A DNA stretch of 64,000 nt, from NCBI GenBank assembly GCA_963693305.1, contig OY855904.1:15523496-15587495 (forward strand), in the 5' to 3' direction. Below the pieces are notes generated by a model. That model was not told the DNA's origin, searched no databases, and worked only from the letters and a program-made list of their open reading frames with translations. This document shows positions 24,231-36,200 of this stretch, in pieces. The stretch comes from Meandrina meandrites. Taxonomy: Eukaryota > Cnidaria > Anthozoa > Scleractinia > Meandrinidae. Each line of letters begins with the position of its first letter. Within the stretch, counting starts at the first letter, position 1. The position numbers and the translations under genes were made by a program.

Positions 24231-25958
24231 GTTTACGATGGCTCACCTTTTCAACAGATGTTTCAAAACTGCTAATAATCGGTTGCTTCGTCTGCAGTCA
24301 CGACAGACATCACTTCTTAACTTTATGCCAAATTTATTCGATAACTGATAAAGTGTAACACTCACTCCAGACTCGAAATCTCAATTTAACAGCTACAAAT
24401 GAAATAAGGTTTGCCGATCGGTGATGATACAAGCTGCAAAAAAATATCTTCCTTTGCCAAAAAACAAGATGGCGGATCTCAAAAAGAATACAAACAATGC
24501 ACCTAGTTCCCATTACTCTTCGGTTCAATTCGGGGAGTAATTATCACACCAAAAATTCCATAAATTCCATCGCTTTTTCGCTTTACAGCATTAACCGATG
24601 ACGTCATAAAATGACGTCATCGCTTAAAAATGCGAGTCATGTTCTGGCAGTTGTCGCCTTCTGTTGTGCGCTGCATTTTAAAACAGCATACATTTTTCGT
24701 TTCCCTTTAATTTGATATTTTTCTTCTTTAGTATCGCCCTGACGTCTAGAGTATACACTTCTTTAAATTGCCTGACGGGCTTACCTCCCGTTTAGGACAA
24801 AGCTGCTTAATCAGCGATTGTTGTCTTAGGAGAGGAAACAGGCGTAAAGTGTATTACGTATTACGGCCTATATATAATGGGGGGTTTTGGTTTTTAGTCC
24901 GCCTTCACAGAACAAAGGCTGAAACAAGGCATGCTATTGCTAACGTCTTGCATTCCGGCATTACCAGCGTACGGACAAATGACATTTATTTCTTCCGATA
25001 GATTTTGAGCATTGTATCTCAGAAAATATAATAAAGTAAAGTGAATAGAGCTTTCGTCCACGTCTGTGGACCTGTTCACGAAGCCGTTGATGGGATTTAA
25101 AGAAAACGTGGCAGTTCTCCGCCGAGCTTGACTCAGTTCATTATTTCAGTTGTTACATCAGCAAACAAATAAAAATACAATTTTTGAAGACACCGGTTAC
25201 GTTGCACTGTAAACATATATCACTCCGAGCCAAGTTTGCTTCAAGCTTTAGTGGTATCGATTGCTTCACACTGTTTGATAAATGTGTTAGTGGAGAAAGT
25301 TGAGATTCACTAATTGTTCCTGGTTACATACACTTTCATAACGTGTGTGCGTTTACGGGTGGGGTGGGGTGAGGTGGTGGAACCCAGTTTACCAATTTTA
25401 TAACCTCCCTACCCTTCAAGGTGAGGAAGTTGAACAGTCCCCTTTCTTAGCAGATAAAACTACAGTTACGTTGTAAGAGTCGTGCCACTGCGGTAGATAC
25501 CGTTTAATCTCAGCTTTTTCCAGTTTACATGACCAACGCAAACTTGTGCCGTTCGCTTCTTAGCTAGAACTCAAATATTAAAAAGTATTACATAGGAATT
25601 ATATGAGGCATAATTCGCATTATATGGGCACTTTTGGCAGCTGCTTGAAGCCAGGAGGTAAAATATGAGTATTCCTATCACTTGCCATAAATTAATTAAA
25701 GAATTAAAAAGTGCCGTTCAAATGCAACTCATTGGAAAATGTCTTCCGATATAGATCTGTTCGCTACATCGTTTATAGACATATGAGACCTTGTGCATTT
25801 CAGTGTTTGGCAACTGGTTGAATGGTAGGAGGTAAAATATCGTAAAACTAATAAAAAACTTCATGTATCTATCTGTCTACAAGACATACTCTAAAAAGGC
25901 AACTTGTGGGTAAATCCCTTACCATATTGCCGAGCGAGACTTACCATTCAGAGGATAA

Positions 25959-26262
25959 GGGCTTAGTTTATGTAGTTTATATCCCTTTTCATAAAATAAA
26001 GATTTTGTCATATTCTTTTTGAGTTCAATCTATTTGGCTCAACCCCATACCTCGTATCTTTCAGGTAATTTTTTTCCTACACACTTTGTTTGGTTCAAAA
26101 CACTACACACTAATTATTTGGGCTTAGTTTTTTGTTTATATCCCTTTTCATGTAACAAAAATTTCGTCATATTCTTTTTGAGTTCAATCTATTTGGCGAA
26201 GCCGCATACCTTAATTTTTTTCCCTACACAGTTTATCTGGTTCAAAACACTAACTAGGCTAA
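25959..26262. repeat. Tandem duplication, unit about 161 bp
   Basis: Copies 25959-26119 and 26120-26262 share GGGCTTAGTTT, TTATATCCCTTTTCAT, ATTCTTTTTGAGTTCAATCT and TGGTTCAAAACACTA in the same order. Confidence 0.85.
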
Positions 26263-26362
26263 GGTTGAACACTGTTTCTTTTAAAGATGTTTCTGATTAA
26301 TTGATTGAAATATAAAACTAATAGTTATGTACCATGGTATAATAAGAGAATTGCTCCATATT

Positions 26363-26368
26363 TTTATT
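26363..26368 (-). terminator. Polyadenylation signal of the coactosin-like gene
   Basis: AATAAA on the minus strand, 74 bases past the stop codon at 26442-26444. Confidence 0.6.
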
Positions 26369-26441
26369 TTCAGTTTCAGTTTTATCCTCTTTTTTTTAAT
26401 AATTGATAAACCCACAACTAATGTTCCCATATTTCATCCCA

Positions 26442-29400
26442 CTACATGACATGGGACTTTGATCCGCTTGCGTTTTGGACCTTGGACATAACCACATCTT
26501 CCGACAACTCTGTTAACACTGTTGCGTAAATTGGAACATGTGCAGGCTGAGAAGTGATCAGTCAAGGAATAATCTACTGCATACAGTGACAACACACAAA
26601 CTAGTTAGTTGCAAAAAGGCCTAATGGTCAACGTGACTTGCAAGGAAAGAGCTTGAGAAAGGTTGTAATGTAAAGAAACTTTCTGTGACCGTCATAGATT
26701 GACCATTAATTTCTGTACTTAGCGTTGTAGGAAATTCACGCTTATTCAAGGTTCTCGGTCAGTTGCGGAGTTAACTGTGACTGCTTGTAGTAAAACGACG
26801 AAAGGTTTTCTTGGTCAGTTTAACATGGCATCAGTTATTTCATGGAAATGCTTCGATTAAAATTTTAACAGATCTTCGAAATTTCTATTTTTGGGACAAC
26901 CAACAACTGTTAAACAACTTTTATTCGAAAGATCAAGCTATTATATACAGTTTCAAATGCTGCAAGTGCATTTTTAACCACAACACAATGACCGTAAAAG
27001 CTCTATTTAGCTCGCCTCTTTCAAGGATCTCATGAGGGCGAGAGGGCTGATTAGAGACGGGGGGACTTGCTTCGAATTATATATCAGGTAGGATATAAAT
27101 AAAAGAAATAAGCGGACTTTTTAATGTTTTAGTGCTGTAACTAAGACATAAATACTTGACGACAAAAGGATACGTGGAACGCCTTTTCAACAGTGGACTT
27201 GTGCGTACTAATCTTTCCTTTAGCCATCGGTTTGACGTTTTCACCCACCCATGTTATGAACACAAACTTCACTGTTGCTATGTCATCAACTACATCTCGC
27301 TGGTAAAGAAAAGGGCAAGAAAGGAAAAAAAAGAGTCAGTAACCTATGGCCTTATGTGTTACTTTGCACGAAGAGGATTAAGTTAAGTTAACCCAGAGAT
27401 GTAAATCTAACGTGATCATCAAAGCTGTAACCTAGAATTGTCACAGTCGTCCAGAGGTAAATACGCAGATATGATTCCCGCTCACCAGACGCCTCTAATG
27501 GCCATGAGGGATTCAAGCAGCCGACGTGACGACGCCGAGGACACGAAAGCTTGGTCATTTCAGCTGTTGTGTTGCTGAGGGCAACTTGGCAATGTGCCAA
27601 GATGTACCACGTATGTGCAGAGCCATTCTGTTTAGCGACGTTCTTGTTGTAACTGCCGGTTTGGTTTGCTCAAACTACATCTTCCAGACTGGTATTATTA
27701 TGAACATGCATCCTGGTTTCATTATGTGAAAACTGTAATTCCAACGTTGCATAGTTTATATCTATTGAAACTCTGTACTTGTATCTACAGTCAACTCTCG
27801 TTATAGCGGACACGCTTGGGTCTTCGTTTAGTGTCCGTATTAGCGAGAGTCCGAAATAGCGGGAGTCATTTCCAGTCAAACCTCTATAGCTGGGGATCTG
27901 AATTTTGTCCGAAATAGCGAGTGTCCGTAATAGCGGGGTGACCGCAAGGCGAGTTGACTGTAATGATTAATTTTTGGCCTGTTACAGAAACGACAGCATG
28001 ATATACCCACCACTCTGAGCAAAGCATAGGCTACCATATCACCTTCCAGCAATGCAACGATACCATTCAGTCCATCTGTGCCTTTGCCAGTCAAAACAAT
28101 GGGCTTTTTGGGATTTTTTTCTCCATAAGAACCAACACACCTACAGAAACAAATTGTAGTAGCTGTAAGGATGAAGTGGTGAGGAGACAGTACAGAACTA
28201 CGCTCACGGTGCTTTTGATGTCTTACAACAATAAAATCGAATGGTCGCCAAAGTAGAGTATTGATGATCTTGGTTAGATTTGATCAGTTTTAGCGCACAA
28301 AAACCAGAACCAAAGTAACCACTCTGGCCAATCACAAACGACACAAACAATCCAGTGAACCAATCAAAACTCGAACAAATTACATCTAGCCGATGCGAGG
28401 CGAGGCGAGCTGGTCTTTCTTCTGATTGGATAAGAAAGTGGTGTAATACAAAACCAAAGCAAATGCAAATTACACTTTAGACACTCCAGTGAAAACCCGC
28501 TCTAGTCTGGATCAGAGCACCAAGTAGGTTTGTTTGTGTTATCTGATTGGTTAAAATAAAGAGTTGGGAACTATTGGCCAAGGACATGTCTATGTTGTGG
28601 TTCAATTTTATCCTTGATTCAAAATTTATTTTGTATTCATTATAATACATTACCAAAAACAAGACAAAAGAAAATTTGAACCAAGGATAAAATTGAACCA
28701 CGACGTATTTAACTTCCTAAAATCGGCTATTACGGCTGTATAGTTGCAATAAAATGAAGAAATATTTTTATTTATTATCATCGATTGCTTTCGATAGTAA
28801 CGCCAATCGATAAAAATCGATTATATTAAAAGTCACAAAATTTTCCTTCAATGATTGGTTATCAATTTCCAATATCAGTCGATAAATTGACACAGATTGT
28901 TATCGACTGATATCGATTATCCATTTCACCAATTGGTCAATCCGGGAATACATGTACATGTATATGTTTTTTACCAGTTGGTTGTTGTATCGTCGCTTCG
29001 TACGTCAGCAATCGCTTCAATTACAGCATCATCTATGTTGACAGCCACTTCAAGCAAAAATATGGAACAAACGATGTCGAATTAATAAGAGAAACGAGGC
29101 ATGGAGACAAAAGAGGAAAGTGTTACATGACAGATTTGGGGAATACTTAGCAATCAGACAACAAGCCCGAGTCAACGAGGCGCAGCCAAGTTGACAATCG
29201 TTCAAAAATAGAGGAGGGAAAAAGAAGTGAGGTGGAAATAAAGAGGGATAGAGAAACGAGAAACGCAAATAAAAAGACAAAAGGCCATGTTGCAAGGGCC
29301 TGTTTTCCTTACAACTTGCAACGCAACGATAACAAATGAAAAAACGTTTCAAGATTTTACAGCTTGGGTGACGGTCACATGTTCGCAATTTTTGCTCGCA

Positions 29401-32400
29401 ACTTGCAACGCACCAGCTAGAAATTATCTTGAAAACTCCCGCGAGCGAAGGACGTGCTCAGATTGGCTGATCTTAATAGAATTGCGTTGAAAGTTGCGAT
29501 CGACATGTTACACGCAGCAACATAGTTCTACTTGATATGCAACTTTCAACGCAACGTTTTGTTGCATTGCAGGTTTCAAAAATTGGGTGCTGCATGTGAA
29601 TTCTTTTGGTAGCTGGCACTGTAATGTTTGTTGGGTTGCAAGCTGCAAGAAAAATTGCCTCGTGTAAAGTACACTGCCTTACACCCCGGCATGATACCTG
29701 ATTTCCATTTTAGCCAACGTTGGGTATATGGAAACTTATTAGTGGTTTGTAATGCAGTATAAATATGTTTTAACACTACATGTATCATTGGTGGACGTCA
29801 TACACCGGTACTTAGCTACGGTGTACATAGTCTCGCATTTGGCAGTAGCACATCCGTAACGTGGGTTTATTAAACAACAAGATGAACGGTACTAACCAGC
29901 ACCAGGAGTTTGGAAGCTACTTTGTTTCTTTCCTGTTTTGATAACATTACTGCTACTAGTAAAACCACGATCCTGTTACAGAAGAACAAGAATAAGGCGT
30001 TAATGTTTGAAGGTAACAGTTCTCATTAAAGCTTCATTAGATGGGCCCAGGCCGCTGGCGCAAGGGTCACGTATTCTGATTGGCTCTTTTCGGGTCATCT
30101 TTCATCAGCTACTTGATTATAAGGTGTTGCTCAGCGGTTTATTTGAACATTCACTGCTAAAAGGGAGGGCTAGTTGAAAGGTTGCGAATTTTCATGTTGC
30201 AGTCTAATTATAGATATATTTTGTATTGGATTGGAACAAGCACTGACCAAAGACACAGAATTTTCATTTCAAAAGACACCTATGCGAGTTTAAATTCCTC
30301 AACTACGCTTGCTAGCTGTATGTTTTTAACAGACGTTTCGAAATGAACGCAATTTTCGTGGCTTGTGGGCAATTGACTCTGGAGATTGGTTACGAGAGTC
30401 AGAGTCACTCGTATCGTAAAATCGCGTGGCGACAGTGTCACGTTATAGGATAAAGCAATACCGGTATCTTTTGAACAAGAAAGCAGTTAAAGTTTAAATC
30501 TTTTAGCTCTCCCCTCCCATTAAAGAAAACAATGCGGAACAAATAATATTGATTAGTCTTGTTCAAGTCTAAGCGGAACGTTCAGTGACTCCTTTCAGTA
30601 CAATGGCCCCCAATCAGAATGAGATAACTGATGTCAATTATTATAGAAGGTTCCAAAACCCGCAGGGTTTCTTACGATTTGTAACTGTATCAGTATGCAT
30701 CAGGACAAAATTATCTGAATGTATACAGTGTTTCCAGCTACATGTACATGCATGTATCATGTTCATCCTCATTTTACAACTCTGTAAATTCATAACAGCC
30801 TGAAATTTTCAGTCTGGCCAAGAGGATGGGCATAAATAAATAAAACAAATAAATCACTTTATTTTTAAGTGTAAATGTATTTAGCACTAGCCTTACTGTG
30901 CTAATTGAGGACACTGTAAATAAAGAAACAAATAATTACCGTATTTACTCGAATAAGCGCCACGGCGCTTATTTAATTTTTCGTGTCTCCGGTGCGGCGC
31001 TTATTCGAGGGCGGTGGTTATTCGAAGGCGGCGCTTATTTTAAGGACTCATACCACAGCAGTAACAGGGAAGAGAAAGAGGGAAGTTGGTCTTGTCGTAC
31101 AGGCAAAGTTTACAACCTTCACGCAAGAACTGAAGAACGCGAAGATTTTGAAGAGAGAACTGAATGAAAGAGCGTCGAGATATACTCACTTTGAACTGAA
31201 AAACATCACTTTTGATGAACATAAATTCCCATTGCTGGCTTAGAACGGCATTGCAGCGAGTTAAGTGTATATTTATCATCTTATGGAAATACTCGAATAA
31301 GGGCCGCACCGCAGCTGCCGCGCTTATTCGAGGGCGGCGCTTATTAAATTTTCCACCCCATGTGCGGCGCTTAATTGAAGGCGGCGCTTATTCGAGTAAA
31401 TACGGTATTGTAAATAGAACCTGTAGAAACTTGTTAAAAACTCCAACTGGCAGAAAGCAGACCCATTGGCTATTAATTTACAAAGCACGGCGGAGTTAAA
31501 TTTGGGGGCCACCGAACACAAATCCATCTAGTGGCAGGGAGCAGGGTTTGAACCCAGGATCTCCACATTACAAGTTTGTACCCTAACCACTAGGTCACAC
31601 TGACTCCTACTGCAATGTATTAGGAGCCCTGAAAGGAGGCATGGGATTTCTAAGCTGAGGACGGGGGATGCTGAGCAGTGTGGCTCGCCACACTGTATGT
31701 TTTTTCTAGACTTTTTTGTCATAAATGATATTGCCACTAACTTGTCTTTGGGCAGCATCTGTGACATCAAGTACTTTGTTTGTCCGTCCACTAAAAAACA
31801 ATGAGTAAATACACATCATCATTAACATCATAATCATTTGTCTGTTTTCTCTGCTTGGAGCTGATTGGAATTTTGAAATAAATGAATTGTACCGTACATA
31901 ATTGTAAATAAAAAATGGAAATAAATTAAAACTATTTCAATAAAATTCAAAAGTTGAACGTTTTCTAATTTTGATTTTGTGCCACATGTACAGTCACACT
32001 TTCTACCCCCCCCCCCCCCCACCCCCTTCAGGATAAGACTCTGCTCCATCAGCTTCCTACCACTGACAAATATAACCTGGCTTGAGAGAAGTGCTGAGTT
32101 GGAAACCTGAGAAAGCAACCTGTTCTGCACTTGGTATAGTAATAAAATCATTATAACAAACAACTAAAGATCTTACACATTAACTCTACATGTGCATGCT
32201 GTTAGGAACTGATGCAGAGGCAGAGGATAGGGGGGAGGGGGTGACATGCAATATTGTACATCATTGACAGAGCATTTTAAGGCACCTTGTGTCTGAAATG
32301 ACCTTCATCATCTCCTCCTCGGTCAGATCTGATCTGTGTGCAGTCTCTATTATACAGTGATTGGGCTGCAAAGACATAACATAACGACTTCAGATGGCGT

Positions 32401-33196
32401 GACAAGTTGGTAATTACTCTACTTACAAGTGTAATGCCGATCATTGAAATTAATAAAAGTCACTGAGCAGTACAGTTACACCTGGAACATTAACATTTAC
32501 AGGGGCCAACCTGCCAGACTGAATACTTGACTTGAATACTTGACTCAGTACATGTTACGGAGGTGGCCTAGAGATTATTTGATTCTGGTATCTCTCTGCA
32601 GGGACCACTAGAAATGATCAGTCAATATTGTGGAGGTGTCCATAAGGAGACATTTAACATTACTTGAAATGCCAATTGATAAAATCCCATGATTTTGAGC
32701 CAAACCACATAATTTATGCAGGCTTATATTAATATTTTATAATTATGCTGTTGCTTTATTTGATATTGATTTAAAATTTTTCAAACCAGGGCCAGTTTGA
32801 CTGTTGTTTTGCATTCTTTCATATGGATGAATGTTTTTAAATCAAAACAATTTCAGGCCCGTAGCCAGGATTTTCCATCGGGGTGTACATTCATGAGTGC
32901 TTCCGGCACTTAATTCTGAGCGCCGCAGGCGCGAGAATGTAGGGGGGTGTGGGGGTATCCTCCCCCAGGAAATTTTGAAAAAAAATTAATAGGTTATCTT
33001 AGACAGTATTTCGTGCATTTTGAAGACAGTTTGCTGGGAAAACAAGGCTGATAAAAGTGAAGGACACTATGTAGAATGCGTCTAGAATCACACGATTTGG
33101 TCCAAAATATACCACATGAATCTACAAATGGATGACCTTCAACCCAGAGGACCATATTGAATGTAGATAGTCGAAGCACAGAAATACCATTTCCCT

Positions 33197-33279
<83 letters not shown>

Positions 33280-36200
33280 TATATTTTGATATACGTTTTT
33301 TCACAATAAGCGGACTTCCATGGCTCGTGGGGGGTGCGGATGCACCCATCGCACCCCCCCTCCCTACGGGCCTGAATTTAAACCTACACAATACTGTATA
33401 TATTACACATAGAACTGGCATGTACATGCATTAACCAGTTGCGTTAATTTTTTTTTTGGTTGAAATATTCAAACCAGTTAAATTTGATTTTGGTTTAAAA
33501 CCTGCCATTTTCACCAGGTTATGATAAATGAAATTTATTACCAAAAAAACAAAACAAAATTAATGTAACTGGTTAATGCATGTACATGCCAGTTCTATGT
33601 ATAATATACACCAAATTGAAGAAAGGTTGACCATGTGAAAAGGATAAGCCATGGACTATATGACCTAATGGTCTTCTGGGTAGACGCACTGGTAAGCTTT
33701 GCAATAGTCTTTTACAGCCAAAGATATTTTCTTTCTCCAAGAGAAATTTGTGCATGATTAACGCAAACAGCCTTATTATCATGGTTATTCCATCACAGAC
33801 AATGGTTATCTTTAAAGATTTCCCAGTAAACATGTGGGTCGCATGACTCGATCGCATCGTTCATGGTTTTCGTGGGTCAACAATTCTTCAATCAGGTGTA
33901 TACAGTATTGTGCAGGTTTAAACCACAACATAATTTAAACATGGCATTCAGTACTAATTTGTCAAACTTATTTACATGTATGAGGTATGATCCAACTATA
34001 ATTTATAAGTATATTATTTTGTTTCTTGTACATACCTGAAAGTGCTCCTGCACACTACCATGAACCACACCAAACTTGCCCTTCATAGTAAATGGAACAC
34101 TTTCTCCAATCCAGTGGACATATGCAAATTTTACAGTTTTCTCCACATAGTTGTCTACTGACTCTTCCAAACGAACTGTTGACATTAAAATGAGAACAAT
34201 ACATCAAAGTTAAGAACCTGATAATATTACTTTAAGGCCACATTTGGGTCACACGCAAGAGCAGCGATGGCAAGCCAGCAGGGAGTCAGTGAGAAAATGA
34301 GCCTGCTCTGATCTCTCAGACTGTTAATTTTTCATTTCTGCTTTGCCTGAGCAAAGTAAAATAAATGTTACCATTGGCCAAAAACCAAGATAGGTGAGGA
34401 AACTGTCAATCATTAAATACATGTCTGATGAGAAGTGATAAGTTCAGTTTCCATAATATCAGAGTGGAGTTTAAGCAAGATTTGAGAGTGTACATGTACA
34501 TACAGCCAGTTTGACTTTCTGGTCATACATTGCTGAAGTACCATTCAGTTCTCAAAAGTCTGATGGTAAATCGCAACATACAATGTACTTGTCATACTGT
34601 TAAATATACATGCACTGTAGATGGAAAGACTTAATTTTGTGTTACTTCATAATAATTATATGTGATGGCAATTAGCAAACTACGAAACAACACAAAGGTT
34701 TTTTGTCCTTGCAATTTGTCTGGTTACCAGCATCGTTGGGCAGAAACAAGGTTAATAATGTGTATCTTTACAGAGCACTAGCTTACGTAGACCTTAAGGA
34801 AATGTTGTTTCAGCTCTTGTTTTTTTCTTCCGGTAAGTGAGTTTGTTGCAGGTTTAGCTGCTGTCAAACTGTGTAGCCTTCTTAAGTGAAATTTAATTTG
34901 CTTATCCAGTTACATGCTGTATTGTGGGAGTGAAAAAATTACCGAGATCAGAGCAGGCTCACTTTCTTGCTGGCTCCCACTTTCTCCCTGGCTCATTCTC
35001 TCAGCTTCGGTTGCCACTTGTGCATGTGACCCAAAGATGAGCCTGCTCAGGCTTTACAAATGTACAGTATCTGGTCTGGGAATAAGGACATTAAATATCT
35101 CGTACATATAGCTTACCTAACCCATACATGACTTCACCATCTTGCAATACACCTGTCATTTCATTAGCACCTCCACTTCCCTTTGCTTTGCAATAAACAA
35201 CATTGGGGTTACCATCCCAATGTGCAACCAGCATCCTGCAGAGATACATGTATTTAATAATTATTTCAATTTCAAGCGAGCATAATGAATATCAAATGGT
35301 AGATAGCCAACAATGCCCATACTGCTAACCTGGCTATAATCATCTCCTATCCAATACGTGCAAGTGGAATACTGTATTTCCTTGAATAATAGACATCTGC
35401 AATTTACTGTGCTGCCAATTAATCACCCCCAGTGAACAGTTACCCTATTTGGTGAACATATTTTTTTAAAAAAAAAAGAATCCCTCTGTGAAAACTTTAT
35501 TACTTCAATGTAAAAATGTCAGAATATTTTTTAGTTTGTTGTACACAATGAAAAAATCTTATGATTGAATTTTCTGAAATTGAGCAGAATGGTAATCCAA
35601 CATGTATGGTCTCAAGCAGCACACAAGGTAAAATTACTACATACAGTAGTGTATCTTGTAACCTGCCAATTTTGAGCACATCAGCTGCACTGGTTTGGAA
35701 GTGAAAGCAAAATACATGTAAAGGATGCAGGTACTCCAAAGATTGGAAAACTGTGTTCAGCCACCTTAATGCTGGACTCAGTATTGAGTTTGAATCCTAC
35801 TTCCATATTACCATCTGTATGTCACTGAACAAATTGTGTTTGTTCAGACAGAACATATAATAAAATAAAAAATGGTTCAGGGAATCATGTAACATCATCA
35901 TGCATTATACAATAACTGATGAGTCGAGATACTATGCAAGTTGTAATTGGCTGATGCCTGTCATCTATTAGAGTACCTAGACACACAGATGATGTCACTG
36001 CGTGGTGTGATTGGCTGGTGCCTGCCATTTATTAAAGTACAGACAAACAGATGACGTCACTGCGCACATGATCAGAGTTCATAGTCCAAGTCAGTCTTCT
36101 CGGCAAAGTTTTTCAAACTTGCAGCCAAAACAAAAAGAGAAAGATCAGCTTAATAAATCTACATTGAGCAACAGTCTGCCAAACATTGTTCACGTTTCAA

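Larger units (their letters stand above)
21587..26362. other. Intergenic, about 4.8 kb
   Basis: No coding exon supported. It holds a short (ATACGAT)n run at 23880-23910, one copy of a dispersed repeat at about 24020-24230, TGACGTCA-containing short repeats near 24595-24630, and a tandem duplication at 25959-26262. Confidence 0.5.
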
